Of a stretch of DNA of 64,000 nt, positions 1-11,879 are shown piece by piece. This DNA is from Oscarella lobularis (taxonomy: Eukaryota; Porifera; Homoscleromorpha; Homosclerophorida; Oscarellidae). The stretch spans positions 930,001 to 994,000 of the forward strand of contig NC_089189.1 of the NCBI RefSeq assembly GCF_947507565.1, in the 5' to 3' direction. Position 1 is the stretch's first letter, and each line of letters opens with the position of its first letter. Both the position numbers and the translations under genes were made by a program. The notes beneath the pieces were generated by a model. That model made no database searches, was not told where the DNA came from, and was given only the letters and a program-made list of their open reading frames with translations.

Positions 1-3000
1 GGGCTAGCCAACGGGTCTCTCCTGTAATAAATTACAGCGAAATTACAGGGGCTAGCAAACGGGTCTCTCCTGTAATAAATTACAGCGAAATTACACGGGC
101 TAGCCAACGGGTCTCTCCTGTAATAAATTACAACGAAATTACAGGGGCTAGCCAACGGGTCTCTCCTGTAATAAATTACAGCGAAATTACAGGGGGTTAG
201 CCAACGGGTCTCTCCTGTAATAAATTACAGTGAAATTACAGGGGCTAGCCAATGGGTCTCTCCTGTAATAAATTACAGCGAAATTACATGGGGCTAGCCA
301 ACGGGTCTCTCCTGTAATAAACTACAGTGAAATTACAGGGGTCAGCCGACACGTCTCTCCAGCAATAAAGTACAGCGAAATTACAGGGGGCAGACAACGG
401 GTCTCTCCTGTAATAAATTACAGCGAAATTACAGAGGGCTAGCCAACGGGTCTCTCCTGTAATAAATTACAGCGAAATTACAGGGGGTTAGCCAACGGTC
501 TCTCCTGTAATAAATTACAGCGAAATTACAGGAGCTAGCCAACGGGTCTCTCCTGTAATAAATTACAGCGAAATTACAGCGGCTAGCAAACGGGTCTCTC
601 CTGTAATAAATTACAGCGAAATTACAGGGGCTAGCCAACGGGTCTCTCCTGTAATAAATTACAGCGAAATTACAGGGGCTAGCCAACGGGTCTCTCCTGT
701 AATAAATTACAGCGAAATTACAGGGGGTTAGCCAACGGGTCTCTCCTGTAATAAATTACAGTGAAATTACAGGGGCTAGCCAATGGGTCTCTCCTGTAAT
801 AAATTACAGCGAAATTACATGGGGCTAGCCAACGGGTCTCTCCTGTAATAAACTAGAGTGAAATTACAGGGGTCAGCCGACACGTCTCTCCAGCAATAAA
901 GTACAGCGAATTTACAGGGGGTTAGCCAACGGGTCTCTCCTGTAATAAATTACAGCGAAATTACAGGGGGTTAGCCAACGGGTCTCTCGTGTAATAAATT
1001 ACAGTGAAATTACAGGGGCTAGCCAATGGGTCTCTCCTGTAATAAACAACAGCGAAATTACAGATGCTAGCTAAAGGGTCTCTCCTGTAATAAATTACAG
1101 CGAAATTGCAGGGGCTAGCTAACGGGTCTCCCCTGTAATAAATTACAGCGAAATTAATGGGGGTTAGCCAACGGGTCTCTCCTGTAATAAATTACAGTGA
1201 AATGAAAGGGGCTAGCCAATGGGTCTCTACTGTAATAAACTACAGCGAAATTACAGGGGGTTAGCCAACGGGTCTCTCCTGTAATAAATTACAGCGAAAT
1301 TACAGGGGGCAAGCCAACGGGTCTCTCCTGTAATAAATTACAGCGAAACTACAGGGGGTTAGCCAACGGTTCTCTCCTCTAATAAACTACAGCGAAATTA
1401 CAGGGGCTAGCCAACGTTTCTCTCCTGTAATAAATTACAGCGCAATTACAGAGGGCTAGCCAACGGGTCACTCCTGTAATAAATTACAGCGAAATTACAG
1501 GGGGTTAGCCAACGGGTCTCTCCTGTAATAAAATACAGCGAAATTACAGGGGGTTAGCCAACGGGTCTCTCCTGTAATAAATTACAGCGAAATTACACGG
1601 GATAATCAACGGGTCTCTCGTGCAATAAATTACAGCGAAATTACAGGGCTAGCCAACGGGTCTCTTCTGTAATAAATTACAGTGAAATTAAAGGGGCTAG
1701 CCAATGGGTCTCTCCTGTAATAAACTACAGTGAAATTAAAGGGGCTAGCCAATGGGTCTCTCCTGTAATAAACTACAGCGAAATTACAGGGGGCTAGCCA
1801 ACGGGTCTCTCCTGTAATAAATTACAGCGAAATTAGAGGGGGTTAGCCAACGGGTCTCTCCTGTAATAAATTACAGTGAAATTAAAGGGGCTAGCCAATG
1901 GGTCTCTCTTGTAACAAACTACAGCGAAATTACAGGGGGTTAGCCAACGGGTCTCTCCTGTAATAAATTACAGCGAAATTACAGGGCTAGCCAACGGGTC
2001 TCTCCTGTAATAAATTACAGCGAAATTACAGGGCTAGCCAACGGGTCTCTCCTGTAATAAATTACAGCGAAATTACAGGGGGTTTGCCAACGGGTCTCTC
2101 CTGTAATAAACTACAGCGAAATTACAGGGGGCTAGCCAACGGGTCTCTCCTGTAATAAATTACAGCGAAATTACATGGGGTTAGCCAACGGGTCTCTCCT
2201 GTAATAAATTACAGCGAAATTACAGGGGGCTAGCCAACGGGTCTCTCCTGTAATAAATTACAGCGAAATTACAGGGGCTAGCCAACGGGTCTCTCGTGTA
2301 ATAAATTACAGCGAAATTACAGGGGCTAGCCAACGGGTCTCTCCTGTAATAAATTACAGCGAAATTACAGGGGCTAGCCAACGGGTCTCTCCTGTAATAA
2401 ATTACAGCGAAATTAGAGGGGGTTAGCCAACGGGTCTCTCCTGTAATAAATTACAGTGAAATTAAAGGGGCTAGCCAATGGGTCTCTCTTGTAACAAACT
2501 ACAGCGAAATTACAGGGGGTTAGCCAACGGGTCTCTCCTGTAATAAATTACAGCGAAATTACAGGGCTAGCCAACGGGTCTCTCCTGTAATAAATTACAG
2601 CGAAATTACAGGGCTAGCCAACGGGTCTCTCCTGTAATAAATTACAGCGAAATTACAGGGGGTTTGCCAACGGGTCTCTCCTGTAATAAACTACAGCGAA
2701 ATTACAGGGGGCTAGCCAACGGGTCTCTCCTGTAATAAATTACAGCGAATTTACAGGGGTTAGCGAACGGGTCTCTCCTGTAATAAATTACAGTGAAATT
2801 ACAGGGGCTAGCCAATGGGTCTCTCCTGTAATAAACTACAGCGAAATTACAGACGCTAGCTAACGGGTCTCTTCTGTAATAAATTACAGCGAAATTAGAG
2901 GGGGTTAGCCAACGGGTCTGTCCTGTAATAAATTACAGTGAAATTACAGGGGCTAGCCAATGGGTCTCTCCTGTAATAAATTACAGCGAAATTACACGGG

Positions 3001-4262
3001 TTAGCAAACGGGTCTCTCCTGTAATAAATTACAGCGAAATTACAGGGGGCTAGCCAACGGGTCTCTCCTGTAATAAATTACAGCGAAATTACAGGGGGTT
3101 AGCCAACGGGTCTCTCCTGTAATAAATTACAGCGAAATTACAGGGCTAGCCAACGGGTCTCTCCTGTAATAAATTACAGCAAAATTACAGGGCTAGCCAA
3201 CGGGTCTCTCCTGTAATAAATTACAGCGAAATTACAGGGGGCTAGCCAAAGGGTCTCTCCTGTAATAAATTACAGCGAAATTACAGGAGGTTAGCCCACG
3301 GGTCTCTCCTGTAATAAATTTCAGCGAAATTACAGGGGCTAGCCAACGGGTCTCTCCTGTAATAAACTACAGCGAAATTACAGGGGCTAGCCAACGGGTC
3401 TCTCCTGTAATAAATTACAGCGAAATTACAGGGGGTTAGCCAACGGGTCTCTCCTGTAATAAATTACAGTGAAATTAAAGGGGCTAGCCAATGGGTCTCT
3501 ACTGTAATAAACTACAGCGAAATTACAGGGGGTTAGCCAACGGGTCTCTCCTGTAATAAATTACAGCGAAATTACAGGGGGCTAGCCAATGGGTCTCTCC
3601 TGTAATAAATTACAGCGAAACTACAGGGGGTTAGCCAACGGTTCTCTCCTGTAATAAACTACAGCGAAATTACAGGGGCTAGCCAACGGTTCTCTCCTGT
3701 AATAAATTACAGCGAAATTACAGAGGGCTAGCCAACGGGTCTCTCCTGTAATAAATTACAGCGAAATTACAGGGGGTTAGCCAACGGGTCTCTCCTGTAA
3801 TAAATTACAGCGAAATTACAGGGGGCTAGCCAACGGGTCTCTCCTGTAATAAATTACAGCGAAATTACAGGGGCTAGCCAACGGGTCTCTCCTGTAATAA
3901 ATTACAGCGAAATTACATGGGGTTAGCCAACGGGTCTCTCCTGTAATAAATTACAGCGAAATTACAGGGGGCTAGCCAACGGGTCTCTCCTGTAATAAAT
4001 TACAGCGAAATTACAGGGGCTAGCCAACGGGTCTCTCGTGTAATAAATTACAGCGAAATTACAGGGGGCTAGCCAACGGGTCTCTCCTGTAATAAATTAC
4101 AGCGAAATTACAGGGGCTAGCCAACGGGTCTCTCCTGTAATAAATTACAGCGAAATTACAGGGGGTTAGCCAACGGGTCTCTCCTGTAATAAATTACAGT
4201 GAAATTACAGGGGCTAGCCAATGGGTCTCTCCTGTAATAAATTACAGCGAAATTACAGGGGG
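1..4262. repeat. 48-bp minisatellite array, about 88 copies
   Basis: Tandem copies of a 47-49 bp unit run without a break from the left edge. A typical unit has the core GCTAGCCAACGGGTCTCTCC followed by an AT-rich half containing CTGTAATAAATTACAG, an inverted repeat with 7-bp arms around AA. Copies differ by single-base changes and 1-2 bp length changes. Longer multi-unit blocks recur (for example the stretch near 1800-2150 resembles 2390-2740), so block duplication has acted as well as slippage. The array continues off the left edge. Its right end lies inside the last open frame of the ankyrin/Roc gene. Confidence 0.97.
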
Positions 4263-7141
4263 CTCATTGTCTGCTTCGAGGGCAACGAGGCCCCCTTCCT
4301 GTTTTCGCTCTTCTCCAAAAAGCGGTTTTTTTTCCATCACACGCTTTGCAATCGAAGCCGCTGCCGCTTTGTAATAAACTCGTTTGCTCTCTCGAATTTC
4401 AACTATTTTTTTCCAGTTGCAGGTTTCCTTGACAATCACTTTGCAAGCGGTTTCGACGCCCTCCGTGCTTGGCTCCTTCGAATTAAATTTCTGCCTGGTA
4501 AGGGACTTAATCAAACTTGTTTTTCCACTGCCGTCTTTTCCCACTACATCTACTCGAAAGAACGTGCACGAGGCTGCGCCGTCTCTAAAAGCGGACAAGT
4601 AAATACTCACAGCCTCTCCTCCCTGAGAAAGTATCTCGTCAGGAACTGAACCTTTAGCGCAAGCGGTTACAACTTTCAGTGACAAACGAGAACTTACCAA
4701 CTTTTTGCAAATATGCTGCTAACTCGGTATGGCGAGAGGAAGATGCCATTTCCCAAGCTACTTTTCCCGATGAATCTCGAGCTAAAGGACTCGCTCCTCT
4801 TTCAAGTAACGATCGACACATTTCGTCTAGACCGGCACTTGCGGCGTAGTGCAACAAAGTCTTTTGCTCTTTGTCAGTACAGTAAACGTTTGCTCCAATT
4901 CGTACTAGATCCCAACACAAGCAAAGTATATCCTCTCTCTTTTTAGAAGGCATCTTTTCTGATAAACGAGTGAGAATAGCTTTTAATGCACTTGTGCTAT
5001 GGACGTTGTCTTCCCATTCCTGTGCATATCCACTTGATACAAGTTTCCTAAGAGCAGACGCTCTATTTTGATAAGAAGATAAAGCTGACGAATTGCTGCA
5101 TAATGACTCAAAAACATTTTTCGCCAACGACGCAGCACTGCTTCCCGTCATCTCTCGGCGACGGCTAAGAACATCACAAAAGATCTTGAGTGTCGATGCA
5201 GAAACAGTATCTTTCCTGAATGTATCTGCCCCAGCACCACCGGAGAGAAGGATGTCACACGTCCCTCTATGACCATGTTCCGCAGCGATTAAAAATACTG
5301 GTTTTCCAGATTCATCTTGAACGTCCACGTCTGCACCCGCAATGAAGACAAGCCATTCAACAATTTCTTCTTTGCCCAGTAGGCTCGCCGCAATGAGCCA
5401 AGGCTTCAAAACTTGCCGCCTGCATTCCTCTTCACTAATACAAGAAAAGATATAAGCAAGACTATCTTTATCTCCGACACATATAGAAGCTTTTCCGAGT
5501 GTTTCGCAGAACTGTTGGATTACGGTAGACGCAACTGCGCGGCGAGAAAGAAAGGAACACACCATGGATGCTAATTCAGAAGGCAATCGATCAAAAGTGT
5601 TAACGATTTCTAGCAGTTTGATTCCCATTTCCTCGTTTAGATCGGCGTCAGTGTACAATGCCAAAAGGCAAGAAAAAACAGAGCTTTGACGCTGTCTAAA
5701 AGCGCGATGAATCGCCTGCTCTCCTTGATTATTCTTAGCCTTCAATAAACCTGAGTTGATTTCAAGTAGCAAACGGCATATGCTCTCCTTCCCAGTTGAA
5801 GCAGCAAGATGAAGTGCTTGGTCTCCGTCCTCATCACAAGCACTGATATTAGTTCCTGCACACGCTATTAAATACTCGCACACGGATGCGTGGCCTTCAA
5901 GTGAAGCTGCATGTAGTGGATGACGGTGCTTAAATCCTTTGGCAAGTACGTCAGCCTTCTTTTCCACAAGAATCATGCAAACGTCGACGTGTCCTTTCCA
6001 AGCAGCAAGATGAAGTGCTTGGTCTCCATCCTTATTACAAGCACCGACATCAGCTCCAGCACACACTATTAAATACTCGCACACGGATGATTGGCCCTCA
6101 AGTGAAGCTCGATGTAATGGATGATTGCCGTTATATCCTTTGGCGAGTACGTCAGCCTTGTTTTCAACAAGAACTTTGCAAACGTCGACGTGTCCTTTCA
6201 AAGCAGCGAGATGCAGTGTCAGGTTTCCATCTTCATTACAAGCACCGACATCAGCTCCAGCACACACTATTAAATACTCGCACACGGATGCTTGGCCCTC
6301 AAGTGAAGCTTGATGCAATGAATGATTGCCGTTATATCCTTTGGCGAGTACGTCAGCCATGTTTTCAACAAGAACTTTGCAAACGTCGACGTGTCCTTTC
6401 AAAGCAGCTAGATGAAGTGCTTGGTCTTCACTCTTATTACAAGCACCGACATCAGCTCCAGCACACACTATTAAATACTCGCACACGGATGCTTGGCCCT
6501 CAAATGAAGCTTGATGTAATGGATGATTGCCGTTATATCCTTTGGCGAGTACGTCAGCCTTGTTTTCAACAAGAACTTTGCAAACGTCGACGTGTCCTTT
6601 CAAAGCAGCGAGATGAAGTGCTTGGTCTTCATTAAGCACTGATATCAGCTCCAGCACACACTATTAAATACTCGCACACGGATGCTTGGCCCTCAAGTGA
6701 AGCTGCATGTAGTGGATAATTGCCGTTATATCCTTTGGCAAGTACGTTGGCATTGTTTTCAATAAGGATTTTACAAACGTCGATGTGCCCATTGGTAGCA
6801 GCAAAATGAAGTGGGTGGTTTCTATCATTATCACTTGCACAAACATCCGCTCGGGCAGACGTGATCAAATACTCGCACATCGATGCGTGGCCCTTGAGTG
6901 AAGCCTCGTGTAGTAGGTGAAAGCCGTTCCTTCCCTTTGCACGTACATCTGCCTTGTTTTCAAGAAGAATTTTGCAAACGTCTACGTGTCCATTACGAGC
7001 AGCGAGGTGAATCGGTTGGCTTCCATCCTCGTCACGCTCACTGACATCAGCTCCGGACATAATCAAAGACTCGCATACGGAGGCATGACCCATGAGCGCT
7101 GAGTCACGTAGAGTCGTCGGTGGGTAAGACTGGAAGGACAT
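4242..7141 (-). pseudogene. Ankyrin-repeat/Roc-GTPase gene, frameshifted and cut by minisatellite
   Basis: Transcribed right to left. The 5' block (7141 to about 6640) and the following block (to 4698) encode at least a dozen ankyrin repeats (LHLAALKGHVDVCKVLVENK type), built partly from a 201-bp unit holding two repeats. The two blocks are in different frames because one 201-bp unit lacks 8 bp near 6630-6640. A 46-bp GT-AG intron (4697-4652, phase 1) leads to a second exon with a Roc-type P-loop (GKDGSGKTSL) and the following STEG threonine region, preceded by the usual EILSQGGEAV helix. The frame then enters the minisatellite and stops at 4242, before the G3 DxxG, so the GTPase and any COR domain are missing here. 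An upstream exon probably exists, because a TTCCAG acceptor lies in the first codons at about 7130. Alternatives are an assembly error for the 8-bp gap, or an array sitting inside an intron with the rest of the gene left of the window. The ankyrin and P-loop assignments are strong; the pseudogene status is an inference. Confidence 0.65.
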
Positions 7142-7736
7142 TCGCAGTGACGTTCAGCAACTTTTCGAGATCCAAATTCTACAACTCAAAGCAGAAAGCC
7201 AGTGTAAGTTCACCCACATACGGGCAGTTAAGGGAGAATCTCCGGCTTCTCCGCTTTTCTCTCTCGGATTTCCCTTGGATGAAAGTCCCTGGGCAGTGGT
7301 GCTTTTGGGAAGAGCGCCACCCTCGATCGTTAGACATCCGCCCCTGTTGAACCCCCAAAATTTCATTCTAACAATTTAGCCAGGAAACGATTGCTCCTCC
7401 CAGTAACTAAGTCATTCACTCGCCTTGGCGTACTTGCGCTATTATATCTCAGTAAAAAAGCTTTGCATTTTACTGTAGCAGTACACGCTGCCTTCCTGCA
7501 GGGCTAGTATGGGGGGAAGGACTCTTTCCGGCACGTCCTGCTATTGTAAGATGAAAGGCATGTGTCGTCTCTGACAGCGCGTTCAAAAGGACTTGAAGAA
7601 CTCCGCTCCACTCTCTAAGATCTTTTTAGTGGTGTACAGAAAAATCATATCTAAAACTTTGGCATGTACCTAAATAATTCATCGCCAAGACAACGAAACG
7701 ACAAAAAACAGTGTACGCATAATTCATTTCTTTAGA
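7142..7736. other. Intergenic, no gene recognised
   Basis: This gap lies between the 5' side of the ankyrin gene and the 3' end of tropomodulin, both on the minus strand. It should hold the promoter and any first exon of the ankyrin gene. A minus-strand frame at 7366-7154 shows no family resemblance and I do not support it as a gene. No TATA-like box stands out. Confidence 0.5.
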
Positions 7737-9900
7737 CTATTCGTCCTTCTTCGTCTTCTCGCTAAAAACAACGTCAAATCTTCGTTCAAAGTACTTCAAG
7801 AACGTTTTACCTTCGTCATTATTCCTAATCAAATACTTATCGATCATTTGCCGAGCACCGCCTCCTTTCACAGTCAGCCCAAGTTTCAAAAGGCCCTTAT
7901 TCTTTTCCAAGTACTTGGCCACTTCCATCTCCGTTCTCGTACCGAGAAGATTATACTGGGAGAAAAGGCAAGCAACTAAAGAACGACTACACGCGCATTA
8001 TCAGTATTGATTTATACTTGATTCTCAACTCGAAACTCCTCGACCGTCTGATTCTTAAGAAGAGACTTAATCAAGACCTGTTTACCCACAAATCAAAACA
8101 TAAATATATTATTGAAGTACTAAAATGAACCACTTTACCCTGACTCCCGTTGCTGTCAATCGATTCGACTCCAAGTTAAGGACCCGAATGGTCCGGTTGC
8201 TTTCCAAGTGCTCAGCCAAAATCTGAAAGAGAAAAACGGAGACGTCCTGCTAGACTAAGAGCTTATACGACCACAGGAATAGGAAGCTAATGACGTTAAC
8301 TTAGGCAACGCTAAGGCTTATTCATTAATTAATTAACTAATAACGTGGTCCGCTCTGGTGTCATAAACCTCTAACCTTCACTCTCTAACTTAGACACCCC
8401 CCCCCCCCCCCCCCCCCCTCCCCCCCATGGATAGGCTGTGATTAAGCCTCTCGACCCTAGCTTGGGACTTTTACCTTGGCATCATCGTCGTCGAATCTTA
8501 TATTTGCCAATTGGAGTTTCACCACGTGATCATTGCCGGGCAAGGCCGAGAGCAGATCGCGTCTCGCTTCGCCGTCCATGCGCGAGTGGTTGTTCAAGTT
8601 CACTTCGACGAGAGTCGCGTCGTTGTCGGCGACGCGTTGGATGACCTCATCGGGATCCACATCGTGAGACTGAACTGGGGGAGAAGAGAATCATCACTAA
8701 AGACTGATAAAGGAAAAAAGAGAAATCGACTTCTTACGATCCTTTGTGTAGGAAAACACCATGCGAGTGCCCGAACCGGCACGATTTCGAGACGGCGCTT
8801 TCGTCGCTCGTTTGAGGCCCGTCCACACTTGATCCGTTTCATCGCAGTCGATCGCATCTATTAGAAAAAGATGATAGAGAGGGAAGAGTTCCATTGTCCC
8901 TTGTAGCTACGTCATTACGAATACATCCCGGTATGGGTTAACCAATCAACTCTATATAGAACGCTCAAAGCGCAGTACCAAAGCGGAGAGAGGGACCCAC
9001 ACTAATAATAGCCCCTTTTCCCTATAAGAAATTTCAAGCCATGTTATGAAGGCATCTTTTTTGGCCAGCCCACAGTTGGAAGACGACTATCATTATTACA
9101 GTCTACATCAGAAGATTGTGTGTGTGTGTGTGTGAGTGTGTGACCGACCACCTCTAAGTAGATCTGCATGACTAATTATTATAAGGCTTCAGAGAGGAAG
9201 GTCGTCAGACAATAAGCGGTTCCATATTGAGACAATGCACCTACTAAGCAAAGGTGCCCAGCTACGTCGACTACGCGGGGTGCCCACCACCCTCTAGTCT
9301 AAACACATCCCAAAAAAGAAAAAACAACGATCTCACGAGAAAAACGAGACAGCATAAACTTCCACTCTGTGTAGCCTATCGACGTAGCCCCGCCCCCACG
9401 AACATTTCCATAAGACCCCGCCCTCCCAGTCAAGACACCGAAAAAAAAAACCTCACCGGCCAAATCGCCGATATCGTCGGCACTCATCCCGGCCAAGAGC
9501 CGATCGATTTCGTCCATATCCGTCGTCGTCGTCGTCGTCGTTCGCGGGGCGCGCGACGACGCCTTTTCGGGTCTCTTATAGACCTTGCCTCGCGTTCGCT
9601 TCTCGAACGGTATGTAATCGGCTCCCACGGTCGACGATTTCGCCTCTTCGGTCATGAAATCGCGCAGGCGAGCGCGATCGAACTCGCCCGTCGGCTCTTT
9701 CGTCGTCGACGAGCGCTGGCGATCGCGCGCGGGTAGGAGCTTGGGGAAGGCGCGCGCGCGCGCGCAAGAGAATCGGTCGAATTTTTCTGTCTCGCGTTTT
9801 CTTTCTTTCTGCCTACCTCCGGATCCATTTCGTCGTCGAGTTCTTTGAGTTGGTCTTCGGTGAGGTCGGCGAGCGCCGCGTCGATGTCGTCGAGATCCAT
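7737..9900 (-). CDS. TMOD: Tropomodulin, seven coding exons
   Basis: An actin pointed-end capping protein that also binds tropomyosin. Coding exons, all phase-compatible, are 9900-9817, 9739-9457, 8857-8738, 8674-8475, 8222-8139, 8077-8018 and 7955-7737, giving about 348 residues against the usual 350-360. The N-terminus (LADLTEDQLKELDDEMDPE) matches the first tropomyosin/actin-binding helix. Exon 2 carries LLPARDRQR...KEPTGEFDR and the DYIPFEKRTRGKVY block. Exon 4 (ATLVEVNLNNHSRM), exon 5 (RVLNLESNRLTATGV) and exon 7 (LEKNKGLLKLGL) form the leucine-rich-repeat cap. A run of CGT triplets near 9521-9541 encodes a polythreonine stretch in the linker. The segment between the first actin-binding region and the LRR domain is short and poorly conserved, so a small exon in the 600-bp intron 2 could be missed. 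Confidence 0.95.
8397..8426. repeat. Poly-C homopolymer in tropomodulin intron 4
   Basis: Twenty-nine C residues broken by one T. It lies in the intron between tropomodulin exons 4 and 5. Such runs are prone to length errors in assembly. Confidence 0.95.
9117..9142. repeat. TG dinucleotide microsatellite
   Basis: About twelve TG units with one interruption, inside tropomodulin intron 2. Confidence 0.9.
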
Positions 9901-11879
9901 TTCTTTCGGCGAGGGGCTTCGAGGCGTCTTTTGTCTGCGAGAGCGTCTGAGGGGGGGAATGTTTAGGTTTAGAGCGCGTTAACTGTATTGACTATCTGCT
10001 AACCACTCAGCTAACCGCTTATTATTTAATCGTTCAATAACTCGCCGTGACGTAATCGCGCTAGTACGCCACATACACCAAAAGGCTTCATTCTGCGGTC
10101 ACCAAAATAGAGAGATAATCTCAATCGAGCTCGAAACGAAAGTGCTCGAAACTTGCAAGCACCATACAAAGGCAACTAGAAAGCAAGAATGTCATTGTAG
10201 CAATAGAGAAGAAAAATCAAATATCAAAATTTTTCAAAGGCAACGGAAACTGAACGAGTTTGTAGGCGAAATAATAATTAACTCATAAGCACAATGAAAA
10301 TTAGAACAAAAATTTTAAAATCTAGAGAAAAATTATTTCCTGCTCGTTTGGCTAGCCGTCGCCAGCAAACGCAAATAGCAACGTATATCTAGCATCTCTC
10401 AACGACCATATAAGGAAGGAGAGATGCAGAGATGTCGTTCAATCGTTTACGCTGTGAAAAGGGGCCCCCGTTCGTACTTACAAGGCTCAATCAGAAATAG
10501 ACCGTCCATCTCGTTTTCGTCTTCGAATAGCGTAGAAATTGGGGCGATTCGTAGAGGCGACAGAGGAAATCAGGGCGATTCCTAGCGGCGATCCTCTCTC
10601 TTCTTTCTCGTCGCTTGTCCGCGTCTTTTCTCTAGCGCGACACGTCTTCGGTCAGCGTCTTTCATGTCGAATCGGAAAGAAAAACGACGAGACTCTCGGC
10701 GTCGAGATTCGAAGCTCTTTCCGGGACTTTTGCAAGCGCGCGAGAATGGGCAGACCATGTGGAGAAAAAAAACGTGTTCAAACGTTAGAATCCTAATCAG
10801 AATACGAAAAAACGTCATGCAGAAGTCGATCGAGCACGAGGAGCCGCCATTGTTCAGGCGCCAAAATCGGCCACCGTACGATACCGTAAAGAACACTCGA
10901 AAAATTGGCGCGAGTTTTCTCGGCCAACCAGCCACTCGTTGCCCCGGTGAATCGAAGACAATGCGGTCACCAACGGATATTGCATAACGATTGCATCAGC
11001 TTTTGTATAAAAGCCGCTGCGCCATGCGCACAACTTCAGTCCTGGTTAGGTGGGGAAAGCCAACGGGCGGAACCCTGGAGGTCGTCGGCGTTGGGAAAGC
11101 TTCGGTCATGTCAACATTAATCGTGCTCAGCCGGTTGCCGTTCCTTGTTGAAGCTGTAAGGTGCAGTGGATGAGCGTCGCGCGAGTTCTTCTCGCGGCGC
11201 GCGAACGGCACTGGGAAGTCGTAAAGGGCTCGTTGGATTTCATATATTGAGAAAAACAGTATAAGAGAAGAACAGAGAGACAGGGAACAACAACAAAGGA
11301 CGAAAAACAACAACAACTAAAACATAAATACATAAAAGGGAGGGGTTAATGGGTATTGGAATTGCAGCGTGTGCTAGCCACCGCCGCAAGACTAAGGGAG
11401 GCTGTCTGACTAGGCAAGATCTTCTTAACCTTGTTGATAACGATTCTGGCATTTTGTCGTTGTAGGACAGACGAGATTCGGTTGCGCCAGTAGGATGGCT
11501 TGGGTCGCGAAGCCTGGCGTACCGCGTTAAAAGAATTCCAGTCAATACAACTGGTTTAGATCGTCAACGTATAAGAGAGGTCACCCGATGACTCAAGCAG
11601 CCCACGTATATACTATACTGAGTATACTCTACCATCCAACAACGAAAGCAACGTTGAGATTGAGATTATTATACTACACTAGGACGTCATACACTAATGA
11701 TGCACCGTCCACAGGCACGAAACATTTTACGTACATTAATTAATTAATTAATTCTCGTCAGACGTCAGAAGAGGATGATGGTGGAATTAGCAGTGATCTC
11801 GTCTAGCCGCGTACTAAACAATCAACTCGAATCAAGGTAGACTGCTATATGGCGTGTTTCTACCAGCTGAAGTTGAGAG
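9901..11879. other. Gene-poor gap upstream of tropomodulin
   Basis: About 2 kb with only short overlapping frames on both strands and no recognisable domain, conserved splice chain or low-frequency codon pattern. The tropomodulin promoter and 5' UTR should lie in its first few hundred bases. A minus-strand frame at 11316-10996 has a weak ankyrin-like fragment (LHLTASTRNGNRLSTINVDM) that could be a relic, but this is too little to call. A TTAATTAA microsatellite sits at about 11735-11755. Confidence 0.5.

Noticed and set aside
429-686. Repetitive 85-codon frame on the minus strand (NFAVIYYRRDP repeats)
   Set aside because: It exists only because a run of units is 48 bp long, a multiple of three. 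Units of 47 or 49 bp break it on both sides, and there is no start context or splice chain.
1-4262. Regular direct repeats resembling a CRISPR array
   Set aside because: The whole 48-bp unit repeats, with no unique spacers, and the setting is a eukaryotic gene region.
10539-11545. Cluster of overlapping frames on both strands
   Set aside because: Low-complexity Arg/Ser-rich translations, no domain and no consistent splice sites.
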